Source: Hyphomicrobiales bacterium
GTDB taxonomy: Bacteria > Pseudomonadota > Alphaproteobacteria > Rhizobiales > JAJFHR01
Direction of reading: 5' to 3'
Length of the DNA stretch: 13,985 nt
Assembly (NCBI GenBank): GCA_021775515.1
Contig: JAJFHR010000432.1
Coordinates: 1-13,985, forward strand
Shown here: positions 7,431 to 13,985 of the stretch, in pieces
Layout of the letters: each line of letters starts with the position of its first letter
How positions within the stretch are numbered: position 1 is the first letter of the stretch
Program-made: the position numbers and the translations under genes
Notes under the pieces: generated by a model
The model's input: only the letters and a program-made list of their open reading frames with translations
Told to the model about the DNA's origin: nothing
Databases searched by the model: none

Positions 7431-7871
7431 TTATCTGGCTGATTTGTTGAGATGATATGTCAATGCCAATGCAATGCAGTGACGTAGAGTTTCTTCAGGA
7501 ACTTTTTTATTAACGCTGAGCATAATGCTTCTGTTGCCCTGATAAGTCAGCTCATTGGGGTATAATTCCCGAAAGGTTTCAACCAGGCTCGTCTGGCAAT
7601 GAAAATACATGGCATATTGATCCGAGTTTGATTTGACCCGGTCAATCCGGATGGTGCTACCGCTTTTTGTCTGCGTAGTAAGATAACTCGGCTGCCTCCA
7701 TTTCAATGTTTCTTCCAGTACGCCCACCCCTTTTGTTGCCGCTGCCGTATCGAAAATCAGGGCGCGAAGAGCTAAAAGTTTTTTTCCTATATGGTCAGGA
7801 TAGGCGTTGAATACGGCCTCCACGTCCGGATTTTCAAAATCTGATTCTGGCGCCTTTTCGATCACGATCAT
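7431..7871 (-). CDS. DUF1801 domain-containing protein
   Basis: A 146-aa soluble protein of unknown biochemical function. It has the pattern I associate with DUF1801/YdhG-like proteins: an N-terminal helix with VEAVFNAYPDHIGKKLLALR, then LEETLKWRQPSYLT, YAMYFHCQTSLVETFRELYP and a C-terminal HCIALALTYH. No signal peptide or membrane segment is seen. The start at ATG 7871 has TAGGTGA directly before it. It stands alone on the minus strand, convergent with the coiled-coil gene and divergent from the phosphotransferase gene, so neighbours give no hint of function. The family assignment is secure by motif; the role is unknown. Confidence 0.88.
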   Translation of the reverse strand: MIVIEKAPESDFENPDVEAVFNAYPDHIGKKLLALRALIFDTAAATKGVGVLEETLKWRQPSYLTTQTKSGSTIRIDRVKSNSDQYAMYFHCQTSLVETFRELYPNELTYQGNRSIMLSVNKKVPEETLRHCIALALTYHLNKSAR

Positions 7872-8055
7872 TCACCTATGTGCTGCTGCCGGGTTTGATT
7901 TTCTGGTCAACTTACTACTGGCGCGGGCAGGCTTCAAGAACCTCGGTAAAACGCAAGCAATGGGCTTGACGCAAAAGGGTAAAACTTTGACACATTGAGA
8001 AAATTAATCGACCAGCGCCACGAGGGCTAGGCAACAAAAAATGAGGAGTAATAGG
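7872..8055. promoter_or_regulatory. Divergent intergenic region
   Basis: This spacer lies between the DUF1801 gene and the phosphotransferase gene and should hold both promoters. TTGACG (7966-7971) and TTGACA (7987-7992) resemble -35 boxes on the plus strand, but I find no good -10 box at the usual distance from either. No conserved coding potential is seen. Confidence 0.3.
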
Positions 8056-9084
8056 GTGCTGAAAAATAATGTGGTCAAGCTAAATGAGCCTGAGCCGGTC
8101 GGCCAATTGGCATGTTTGCAACAACTGGCTGAAACAGCCCTCGGGCACTACGCACTTCCCGCCAGCGCATCGGTGCGCATGATCAATCTTTCAGAAAATG
8201 CCACCTTTAAGGCTGAGGACGACAATACAGCGCGCTCTTGGGCGTTGCGTATTCATCGCGACGGTTATCATTCCAAAAATGCGATTGCTTCGGAGTTGGC
8301 TTGGGCCAAGGCATTGCGGGCCAGCGGCACCGCAGTAACACCGATGCCGCTTCCCGGGTTGAATGGTGAGGAAATTCAACAGGTATCACATGCCAGCCTG
8401 CCCCGGTCCCGGCATGTTGTTTTATTTGACTGGGAAACGGGAATTGAACCTTCCGAAGAAAAAGATGATTTGCACGCGCCATTCGTGGTGCTCGGTGAGA
8501 CCGCCGCACAAATGCATCTACATACGCAAACGTGGGATACGCCTGAAAATTTTGAACGTCTGACCTGGGATTTTGACACATCAATAGGTGCCATTCCGCA
8601 CTGGGGGCATTGGCAGGACGGCATGGGTCTGGATCAAAGCCGCAAACGGTTGTTCGGCGACACCGTCGACTTGATCGGGCAGCGGTTGCAAAGCTTTGGC
8701 AAATCCAGCGCACGTTTCGGGCTCGTTCACTGCGACATGCGACTAGCCAATTTACTTTTTGATGGCGCCACGACCAAAGTCATAGATTTTGATGACTGCG
8801 GGTTTAGCTGGTTTATGTATGATTGCGCCACAACCGTCTCTTTTTTTGAAGAAAAGCCGCAGGTTTCAGAATTGGTGAAATCATGGGTGCAGGGTTATCG
8901 CAAAATCTCCGATTTGCCTCATGAAGATGAAGTCGAAATCCCTACCTTCATTATGTTGCGCAGGCTGTTGCTGATCGCGTGGATAGGGTCGCACAGCGAA
9001 ACCGACCTGGCTCAATCTATGGGAGTTGCATATTCTCACGCGACAGACGATCTGTGCAGAAAATATTTGGCTGAATTTAGCTAA
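8041..9084 (+). CDS. APH/choline-kinase-family phosphotransferase
   Basis: A cytoplasmic small-molecule or protein kinase of the aminoglycoside phosphotransferase fold (PF01636), 347 aa from ATG 8041. The catalytic loop is HCDMRLAN (His230, Asp232, Asn237) and the metal-binding motif is DFDD (Asp249). An N-lobe with NATFKAEDD and WALRIHRDGY is typical of the SrkA/homoserine-kinase-like branch. Substrate cannot be assigned. An alternative start is GTG 8056: AGGAG (8044-8048) lies 7 nt before it, whereas ATG 8041 has only a weaker AGG further upstream, so the real protein may be 342 aa. The ogt gene follows 71 bp downstream on the same strand and may be cotranscribed. There is no resistance-gene context, and aminoglycoside modification should not be assumed. 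Confidence 0.9.
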   Translation: MRSNRVLKNNVVKLNEPEPVGQLACLQQLAETALGHYALPASASVRMINLSENATFKAEDDNTARSWALRIHRDGYHSKNAIASELAWAKALRASGTAVTPMPLPGLNGEEIQQVSHASLPRSRHVVLFDWETGIEPSEEKDDLHAPFVVLGETAAQMHLHTQTWDTPENFERLTWDFDTSIGAIPHWGHWQDGMGLDQSRKRLFGDTVDLIGQRLQSFGKSSARFGLVHCDMRLANLLFDGATTKVIDFDDCGFSWFMYDCATTVSFFEEKPQVSELVKSWVQGYRKISDLPHEDEVEIPTFIMLRRLLLIAWIGSHSETDLAQSMGVAYSHATDDLCRKYLAEFS

Positions 9085-9155
9085 CCACCCTGGCCAGCCA
9101 ATCAGATTGTCAACTTCATCTGGCGGCCGGTGAAAATTGGCGCTATCCTTGCCAA

Positions 9156-9707
9156 ATGCAGACAAGGTGTCATTCTGAATTGATCCACCATTATTCTTAT
9201 CATGACAGTCCAGTTGGACAATTGTTATTGATGGGAACCTCTGCGGTTTTAACCGGAATAGAGTTCCCCGGAGGCAAACAGGCAAGGGCACTGGCTAAAA
9301 ACAGCGGCCAGTGGTGCCGCGATGATGGCTTGTTTACCGAGACCGCCAAACAGCTGGATGAGTATTTTTGCGGTCAACGCACGGAATTTTCGCTTGAAAT
9401 TGACCTCACCGGTACAGAGTTTCAAAAGAAGGTCTGGGCCGTGTTGCAGACAATCCCCTATGGCGCCACCGTATCCTATGGCGAAGTAGCGCGGAACATT
9501 GGCCAAGCAAGCGCAAGCCGTGCGGTCGGGTCCGCCAACAATGCCAACCCGCTGCCAATTGTTGTCCCGTGTCACCGGGTTATCGGCGCGGATAAATCGT
9601 TGACAGGTTTTGGTGGCGGTTTGGCGATAAAGCGGGCGTTGTTGGAAATGGAATATCATTTCAATGTTTCTTCCAACCCGCAGGGTGACCTGTTCTATCG
9701 CGCCTGA
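9156..9707 (+). CDS. ogt: Methylated-DNA--protein-cysteine S-methyltransferase (Ogt type)
   Basis: Suicide DNA-repair enzyme that moves alkyl groups from O6-alkylguanine or O4-alkylthymine to its own cysteine. The 183-aa protein has the N-terminal ribonuclease-H-like domain (1 to about 85) and the C-terminal DNA-binding domain (about 95-170). The motif PCHRVIG carries the acceptor Cys139. Other family motifs are QKKVWAVLQTIPYGATVSYGEVA, AVGSANNANPLPIVVPCH and GFGGGLAIKRALLEME. It lacks the N-terminal metal-binding domain of Ada, and its length is close to E. coli Ogt. The start at ATG 9156 has no visible Shine-Dalgarno sequence, unlike most genes here. Its stop is one base from the stop of the convergent SIS gene. 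Confidence 0.95.
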   Translation: MQTRCHSELIHHYSYHDSPVGQLLLMGTSAVLTGIEFPGGKQARALAKNSGQWCRDDGLFTETAKQLDEYFCGQRTEFSLEIDLTGTEFQKKVWAVLQTIPYGATVSYGEVARNIGQASASRAVGSANNANPLPIVVPCHRVIGADKSLTGFGGGLAIKRALLEMEYHFNVSSNPQGDLFYRA

Positions 9708-9708
9708 A

Positions 9709-10713
9709 TTAGAGTGTTACCGCCGCCATGGCTGATTTCCATGGTTCGCGATGACCATGCAGCGTATCGGGGTCTGTTCCGCGCAGACGAGCTAATTCTG
9801 CGGTAAGCCGATGAAAGGGGACGATCGACACAATCGGCCGAAACAGCGCGGGAACGGGGGCGAAGCAGAGGTCTTCAGTGTCGCATCCACAGGTAATTAC
9901 CTCCATGTGCAACTGGCCAAGTGCGCTATTGAGGCTAGCCATCCGCCCGCCATCATCACTTCCCGGCGTCATCAGTATCGCCGCTTGTCCGGCGCGATAA
10001 ACAGCCGGTGTTCCATGAAGAGAAAACTCAACAGACATACCTTCCGTCCACATCCACGCACCCTCCTTGATCTTCAGCGCGGCCTCATCTGCGGTGATTT
10101 TATCGCTACCAAAACCGACGATTAATATCGGTTCACGCTCGACGATACGCTTTGCCACAGATACCGGCGCCGATTGTGCAAGTGTATCGCTCAAGGCTTT
10201 GGGCATCGACTTTAGATCACTCAGGAATTTTTGATCATCGCTTTGATCAAACTGGGCGACCAGTCTGCCAAGCACCGCCAATGTCGCGATATACGAAACA
10301 CTAAACGTTCCTGCCGTCTCGTTTTTGCATGTGCGCAGGGTGTGATCTGCATTTTGCTCGGGCGCATCGGTTCCGACAACGGAAATTGTAGAAACACCCA
10401 CCGCTTTGGCTTTTTCTAAAGCCATGTTCGGGTAACGTTTATACCCTCGGTGACTTATGACTACGACTTGTTCTTTTCCGCTCAACGGGGTGAGAAGAGC
10501 AAAATCATGGGCATCAATTGCAAAAGCTGGAACCTTGCCACCAGTTAGATGCAAGACCCAATCTGCGGCCACCCGGGCAGCATGAAGCGAAGTGCCGATA
10601 CCGGTGAAAATTATTGGCCGATCTGCCCGAAGAACCGGCGCAATGGTTTGTTCTAAAGATGCCTGAAATGCTTCCGGGTGAGTGGAAATTTGATCATCAA
10701 GATTGAAATTCAT
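9709..10713 (-). CDS. Double SIS-domain protein resembling the GlmS isomerase half
   Basis: A 334-aa cytoplasmic protein with two sugar-isomerase (SIS) domains, at about 30-150 and 185-310. Domain 1 has FTGIGTSLHAARVAADW and, where GlmS has a Ser-rich sugar-phosphate loop, SHRGYKR. Domain 2 has VGFGSDKITADEAALKIKE and EFSLHGTP, corresponding to the EF/LHGP motif of GlmS-like proteins. The C-terminus (ARLRGTDPD and a short tail) also recalls GlmS. The N-terminal glutaminase domain of GlmS is absent, so a glutamine-dependent amidotransferase is not expected; an aldose-ketose isomerase or deaminase on a phosphosugar is a possible role. The start at ATG 10713 has AGGAGG (10726-10721) 7 nt upstream. 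It lies downstream of the rhodanese gene on the same strand, 78 bp apart, and may be cotranscribed with it. Confidence 0.85.
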   Translation of the reverse strand: MNFNLDDQISTHPEAFQASLEQTIAPVLRADRPIIFTGIGTSLHAARVAADWVLHLTGGKVPAFAIDAHDFALLTPLSGKEQVVVISHRGYKRYPNMALEKAKAVGVSTISVVGTDAPEQNADHTLRTCKNETAGTFSVSYIATLAVLGRLVAQFDQSDDQKFLSDLKSMPKALSDTLAQSAPVSVAKRIVEREPILIVGFGSDKITADEAALKIKEGAWMWTEGMSVEFSLHGTPAVYRAGQAAILMTPGSDDGGRMASLNSALGQLHMEVITCGCDTEDLCFAPVPALFRPIVSIVPFHRLTAELARLRGTDPDTLHGHREPWKSAMAAVTL

Positions 10714-10750
10714 GATCTTCCCTCCTGTGTTCAGTTTATTATCAACGTTG

Positions 10751-10786
10751 CCTTGCCGCCAAGGTCTTGACCGGCCTCAAAGAGGC
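10751..10786 (-). other. Two small hairpins between the rhodanese and SIS genes
   Basis: In the 78-bp spacer, GCCTC-AAA-GAGGC (10774-10786) and CCTTG-CCGC-CAAGG (10751-10764) each form a 5-bp stem. The first begins 5 bp after the rhodanese stop codon. Neither is followed by a T-run on the minus strand. They could affect message processing or partial termination between the two genes, but short stems like these also arise by chance. Confidence 0.25.
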
Positions 10787-10791
10787 GATAC

Positions 10792-11187
10792 TCATTCTGC
10801 AACCAGATCAAAGCCTTCATCTTTCCAGCCCTCTACGCCGCCGATCATCAATTTTACCGGCCGCCCAAGCCTTGATAGGCGGATAGCGGCCTTATTGGCG
10901 CCGTTACAATGCGGCCCGGCACAATAGACGACAAAAAGGGTGTCATCGGAGTAATCGTTCATCCGGCGCTGCGTCATCTTACCGTGCAGAATATTAATGG
11001 CGCCCGGCAAATGTCCAGCGGCAAAAAGTTCCGGTGAACGCACATCGACAAGAACAAAATCCGGCTGCTGCTGCGTCATGGCGAAATGAACATCCCAGCA
11101 GTCAGTTTCGAATGTCAGCATGGCGGCAAAATGGGCAAGGGCATCTCCAGAGTCTGCTGCGGCGGTTTCGGTTACAGATGTCGTCAT
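10792..11187 (-). CDS. Rhodanese-like sulfurtransferase
   Basis: A single rhodanese domain of 131 aa, expected to carry sulfane sulfur as a cysteine persulfide. The domain runs from about residue 30 to 128 with LVDVRSPELFAAGHLPGAIN, active-site Cys89 in the loop CAGPHCN (a second Cys94 lies at the end of the loop), and MIGGVEGWKDEGF near the end. The N-terminal part contains FETDCWDVHFAM. No signal peptide is seen, so it is cytoplasmic. The start at ATG 11187 has AGGAG (11200-11196) 8 nt upstream. It is divergent from ftrA; I recall rhodanese genes of this type beside ftrA in other proteobacteria, which suggests FtrA controls it. The physiological sulfur donor and acceptor are unknown. Confidence 0.92.
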   Translation of the reverse strand: MTTSVTETAAADSGDALAHFAAMLTFETDCWDVHFAMTQQQPDFVLVDVRSPELFAAGHLPGAINILHGKMTQRRMNDYSDDTLFVVYCAGPHCNGANKAAIRLSRLGRPVKLMIGGVEGWKDEGFDLVAE

Positions 11188-11313
11188 GGATATTTCTCCT
11201 GAGTGTCAATTAACGTCGTCTGCCGCGAGTATCTAAAATCGCAGGGGTCTTGACTAGTGGCTCAATTGCCAATATTCGTAAAAATCACGCCAATTCTTCT
11301 CAAAGTGGATTAA
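11188..11313. promoter_or_regulatory. Divergent promoter region of ftrA and the rhodanese gene
   Basis: The 126-bp spacer separates the two divergent starts and is the likely FtrA binding region. On the plus strand TTGACT (11250-11255) is a reasonable -35 box, with only the weak TATTCG (11273-11278) at 17 bp as a partner. I could not find a clear inverted repeat that would mark the operator. Confidence 0.4.
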
Positions 11314-12333
11314 ATGTCTGTTCAGATCGGAAACAAGGGGCCTGAAAACAAAAAGGTCGCGGCTGTTGTTTATGACGGCCTGTGTTCTTTCGAATTTGGC
11401 ATCTGCGCAGAGGTTTTTGGCCTGGCAAGGCCCGAATTTGATGCCTGGTATGAATTCATCGTTTGCAGCGCCGAGCCGGGGCCGCTTCACACCGGTGTCG
11501 GCCTTCGATTTGAGGGGGCAAACAATCTTGAAGCCCTTGATGATGTTGGAACCATTCTTTTGCCAGGCTGGCGCAGTACAAATGAAAGGCCGCCGCCAGC
11601 ACTCCTCGAAGCTCTTCGTCGTGCCCATCAACGCGGTGCACGGCTGCTATCGATATGTTCCGGGGTGTTCATTCTTGCTGCGGCCGGGTTATTAGATAAT
11701 CGCCGGGCAACGACCCATTGGCGTTATTGCCAGGTGCTGGCAGATGCTTTTCCTGCGATCAAAGTCGCGCCGGACGTTCTTTATATTGACGAAGGAAATA
11801 TACTGACTTCTGCCGGCAGTGCTGCGGGATTGGACCTATGCCTGCATCTCGTTCGCCGGGATTGGGGCGCAGAAATCGCCAATGCTGTTGCCCGCCGCCT
11901 CGTGGTGCCCGCGCACCGCGAAGGTGGTCAGGCACAATATATAGAACGGCCCATACAGGCATTGGATAATCCGTTATCGGCGGTACTTGACTGGGCGCGG
12001 CAGAGCCTGGACCAGAACCTCAATATCAAGATAATGGCAGGCCACGCGAACATGAGCACCCGTACCTTTTTGCGGCGTTTTCGCTCGGTTACCGGCTTTT
12101 CGCCAGGTGCCTGGTTACAGTCGGAAAGACTTTTGCTGGCTCGGGAGCTGCTTGAAAACACCGATAAATCCATTGAGCAGATCGCGACGCTTTCAGGCCT
12201 TGGCTCGGCGGAAAACCTGCGCCACCACTTCCGCTCGCAACTTGGTGTTAGCCCGTCCCGCTACCGGATTAATTTCCGGGCTTCCGGCGATGCCGGCATC
12301 GATGAAAGGACTTATCCACCTGCCGTTAGGTAA
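11314..12333 (+). CDS. ftrA: FtrA-type transcriptional regulator (DJ-1/PfpI plus AraC HTH)
   Basis: A 339-aa transcriptional regulator of the GlxA/FtrA group. Residues about 15-185 form a DJ-1/PfpI glutamine-amidotransferase-like domain, with the nucleophile-elbow cysteine Cys115 in SICSGVF followed by AAAGLLDNRRATTHW. It probably senses a ligand and is not expected to be an amidotransferase. Residues about 222-325 form the AraC-type double helix-turn-helix with MSTRTFLRRFRSVTGFSPGAWL and GLGSAENLRHHFRSQLGVSPSRYR. The motif VVPAHREGGQAQYIERP linking the domains is typical of FtrA. The start at ATG 11314 has a modest AGTGGA upstream. It is divergent from the rhodanese gene, the probable target. 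It ends 190 bp from the convergent frdD stop. The ligand is unknown. Confidence 0.92.
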   Translation: MSVQIGNKGPENKKVAAVVYDGLCSFEFGICAEVFGLARPEFDAWYEFIVCSAEPGPLHTGVGLRFEGANNLEALDDVGTILLPGWRSTNERPPPALLEALRRAHQRGARLLSICSGVFILAAAGLLDNRRATTHWRYCQVLADAFPAIKVAPDVLYIDEGNILTSAGSAAGLDLCLHLVRRDWGAEIANAVARRLVVPAHREGGQAQYIERPIQALDNPLSAVLDWARQSLDQNLNIKIMAGHANMSTRTFLRRFRSVTGFSPGAWLQSERLLLARELLENTDKSIEQIATLSGLGSAENLRHHFRSQLGVSPSRYRINFRASGDAGIDERTYPPAVR

Positions 12334-12523
12334 TTAATACGCGTAATTTCTGGCATGATGAGCAAGAGCCATGCACCAGATTTTAGCTACCGTCTTTCCG
12401 CGGCAGTTTTCTACAGGCGCACCCGCCGGGGCAAAGTTTCAATGTTCGCCGGAGTTGTCTGGGTCCGCGCGGGTCCAAACGGCAATCCCGGCAGCAACGA
12501 AGTCGATAAATTCGGCCGAAATG
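12334..12523. other. Convergent intergenic region, ftrA to frdD
   Basis: This spacer lies between two convergent stop codons and must hold the ends of both transcripts. I found no stem followed by a T-run on either strand. A short direct repeat GGGTCC-GCGC-GGGTCC occurs near 12459-12475. Open frames here are not supported by a ribosome site or a family match. Confidence 0.4.
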
Positions 12524-12871
12524 TCAAATGCTCAAAAGCAGGTATCCCGCAGCAATTGAGCCAAGAACGGCGGATCCATAACAGGTGAATTCGCTTGCCC
12601 GACCACTGCGAATACCAAGATCGTGCAGGGTCATGCGCAGGCGATGGGCAGCATGCCATAGCGGCAGGAAAATGATTGCAAACACGATAAGCTTGCCAAT
12701 GGGATTTTGGATCAGCATCAACATTCGCTCATAGGCCAGTGCATCCTCGCTCAAAATTCCCAGGGGAATGGCAAGACCGGTGATGAAAATCATAACCGGC
12801 AATATAAATGCAGCAAGCAGACCACCGCCGGCAAAAAGTGACCACAGGATGGGTTTTTTGGAATTAGTCAT
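12524..12871 (-). CDS. frdD: Fumarate reductase membrane anchor subunit D
   Basis: A 115-aa integral membrane subunit that with FrdC anchors the FrdAB dimer to the inner membrane and forms the quinol site; E. coli FrdD is 119 aa. Three hydrophobic helices lie at about 10-37, 55-77 and 92-114. Family features are the N-terminal PILWSLFAGGG, LPVMIFITGLAIPLG and the central LPLWHAAHRLRMTLHDLGI. The start at ATG 12871 follows the frdC stop by one base, with GGGAG just upstream, so translation is coupled to frdC. It is the last gene of the operon seen here. The LPLWHAAHR pattern separates it from succinate dehydrogenase SdhD. Confidence 0.93.
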   Translation of the reverse strand: MTNSKKPILWSLFAGGGLLAAFILPVMIFITGLAIPLGILSEDALAYERMLMLIQNPIGKLIVFAIIFLPLWHAAHRLRMTLHDLGIRSGRASEFTCYGSAVLGSIAAGYLLLSI

Positions 12872-12872
12872 A

Positions 12873-13259
12873 TTAAACTCCCGCTGCGAATAAAATCACT
12901 GCCGATACAACAATCCAGACAACGTAATGGGCGATTATTATCACTGTTGCTGAAACCGGTTTTTCGCCTAGCTGCACCGGCATTGCTCTGGGTGCAAGGT
13001 CAAACCAGGTCGCCATATGAAACAGTGTGAAGAGCAAGGCCAGCAGATGGAAAGTGATCGCAAGCGGCCCCTGCAACATACTGAGGAATTGCTCATAAGC
13101 TGCAACACCTTGGGAAAGACGAAACAGACCAACCAGAACAACAACAACATAAGCACCGATAAACAGACAAGTCAGCTCACGGATCATATAAAACGTGTAG
13201 CGCCCCTGGCCTAACCACCAGAATGTTGACATTTTCCGGACATAGGGTCTGCGGTTCAT
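12873..13259 (-). CDS. frdC: Fumarate reductase membrane anchor subunit C
   Basis: A 128-aa integral membrane subunit of quinol:fumarate reductase; E. coli FrdC is 131 aa. Family features are NRRPYVRKMSTFWW at the N-terminus, FYMIREL leading into the first helix, and FHMATWFDLAPRA after the second helix. Three membrane helices are evident. Start choice: three in-frame ATGs lie at 13271, 13262 and 13259. I favour 13259 because GGGGGA (13269-13264) is 4 nt before it, the N-terminus then matches the E. coli length, and it forms a TGATG overlap with the frdB stop. The 13271 start would add GEMM. The subunit is coupled upstream to frdB and downstream to frdD. Confidence 0.92.
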   Translation of the reverse strand: MNRRPYVRKMSTFWWLGQGRYTFYMIRELTCLFIGAYVVVVLVGLFRLSQGVAAYEQFLSMLQGPLAITFHLLALLFTLFHMATWFDLAPRAMPVQLGEKPVSATVIIIAHYVVWIVVSAVILFAAGV

Positions 13260-13985
13260 CATTTCCCCCATGGTGGCAGCAGGGCCTTATACCAATCTAT
13301 GGTGCTGGCAATCTTGGTCTGCTGAATAGCTGCTGCCGGGTCGACGTTCTTGGGGCAGACTTGCGAACAGGCACCGACAAATGTGCAATCCCAAACACCT
13401 TCATTGCTGGCGGCGATTTCCTGTCTCTGCTCGCGCCCGGCATCACGTGTATCCAGATTGTAGCGATGAGCCAGCGCCAAGGCGGCGGGACCTACAAATT
13501 CTGGAGTGAGGCTGATCTGAGGACATGCCGAATAACACAGCATGCAGTTAATACACATCGTATATTGCTTGAATTTTTCCAATTCAGCCGGGCTTTGCAA
13601 ATGCTCGCCCGCGCTTGCCGGCCGGTCCTCCTTCGCAATCACATAGGGTTTTACGCTGGCAAGTTTCTCCATGAAATCATCAGCCACGGTCACAAGATCG
13701 CGTTCTATCGGAAAATTTGTCAGCGGCTCGACCTTGATTTTGCCGGGATAATAATTACGCAGGAAAGCATGGCAGGACAGTTTTGGTTCACCATCGATCA
13801 TCATGCCGCAACTGCCGCAAACCGCCATATGACACGACCAGCGGAAACTGAGGGTTCTGTCGATATTGTCCTTGATGTGGTTAAGGGCATCAAGCACCAC
13901 CCAGTCGTCGAAATAAGGCACCGTATAGGTCTGAAACACCGGGTCTTTATCTGTTTCCGGACGATACCTCAGGACTTCTAGTTCA
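13259..13985 (-). CDS. frdB: Fumarate reductase iron-sulfur subunit, N-terminus cut by window edge
   Basis: Carries electrons from the quinol site in FrdCD to the FAD of FrdA. The frame stays open to the right edge; 241 residues are visible and about 8-10 at the N-terminus are missing by comparison with E. coli FrdB (244 aa). It begins within ELEVLRYRPETDKDP. The [2Fe-2S] ligands are in CHMAVCGSC plus the Cys of KLSCHAF. The [4Fe-4S] and [3Fe-4S] ligands are in CINCMLCYSACP and CTFVGACSQVCP. Other family motifs are NFPIERDLV, EFVGPAALALAHRYN and NVDPAAAIQQ. GTG at 13939 is an internal valine, not the start. Two features favour fumarate reductase over succinate dehydrogenase: the close match to E. 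coli FrdB and the FrdC/FrdD genes that follow. frdA is expected beyond the edge. Confidence 0.95.
   Translation of the reverse strand, partial: ELEVLRYRPETDKDPVFQTYTVPYFDDWVVLDALNHIKDNIDRTLSFRWSCHMAVCGSCGMMIDGEPKLSCHAFLRNYYPGKIKVEPLTNFPIERDLVTVADDFMEKLASVKPYVIAKEDRPASAGEHLQSPAELEKFKQYTMCINCMLCYSACPQISLTPEFVGPAALALAHRYNLDTRDAGREQRQEIAASNEGVWDCTFVGACSQVCPKNVDPAAAIQQTKIASTIDWYKALLPPWGK

Noticed and set aside
7401..7432. AAATTTG / CAAATTT repeat between convergent stops as bidirectional terminator
   Set aside because: The arms are AT-rich, partly self-palindromic, separated by 18 nt, and no GC-rich stem or T-run is present.
7807..7998. Plus-strand 63-codon open frame at the DUF1801 start
   Set aside because: Its first third is antisense to the DUF1801 gene, there is no ribosome site, and the sequence is unlike known small proteins.
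12355..12588. Plus-strand 77-codon open frame in the ftrA-frdD spacer
   Set aside because: It runs into the frdD coding region antisense, lacks a ribosome site and shows no recognisable motif.
13223..13981. Plus-strand 252-codon open frame opposite frdB
   Set aside because: It is antisense to clear frdB coding sequence with all cluster cysteines; the composition follows from the opposite strand.
1..13985. CRISPR array, tRNA, rRNA, transposase, integrase or toxin-antitoxin pair
   Set aside because: Both strands were read for these; no regularly spaced repeats, cloverleaf sequence, recombinase motif or small paired toxin genes were seen.

Overview
The window looks like ordinary chromosome from an alphaproteobacterium of moderate GC. 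The inference rests on an FtrA-type regulator divergent from its rhodanese partner, a DUF4864 protein, and many genes with strong Shine-Dalgarno sites and tight overlaps. I see no tRNA, rRNA, CRISPR array, insertion sequence or prophage gene.

Layout, left to right. A YpfJ-type zinc metallopeptidase runs off the left edge on the minus strand. After a 378-bp AT-rich intergenic region with two inverted repeats comes a plus-strand pair: a membrane hybrid histidine kinase (1227-3137) and a single-domain receiver protein (3134-3526) overlapping it by 4 bp. Convergent to these is a minus-strand pair in which a small exported DUF4864 protein (5007-4564) is translationally coupled to an exported glycerophosphodiester phosphodiesterase (4571-3552). 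Next are two plus-strand open frames (5229-6290 and 6321-7394) that lie in the same frame and together look like one inner-membrane protein with a large extracytoplasmic coiled coil, broken by three in-frame stops. Then come a DUF1801 protein (minus), an APH-type phosphotransferase (plus) and an Ogt-type O6-alkylguanine-DNA methyltransferase (plus).

The right third holds a minus-strand pair, a rhodanese (11187-10792) followed by a two-SIS-domain protein resembling the isomerase half of GlmS (10713-9709). The regulator gene ftrA (11314-12333) is divergent from the rhodanese gene. Last is the 3' part of a four-subunit quinol:fumarate reductase operon, frdB-frdC-frdD on the minus strand. frdB is cut by the right edge, and frdA would be expected beyond it.

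Functional groups: the kinase and receiver form a phosphorelay of unknown signal. FrdB, FrdC and FrdD are the electron-transfer and membrane-anchor parts of anaerobic fumarate respiration. FtrA probably controls the rhodanese and perhaps the SIS gene. The most unusual object is the interrupted coiled-coil membrane gene; no clearly new defence or mobile system is visible.
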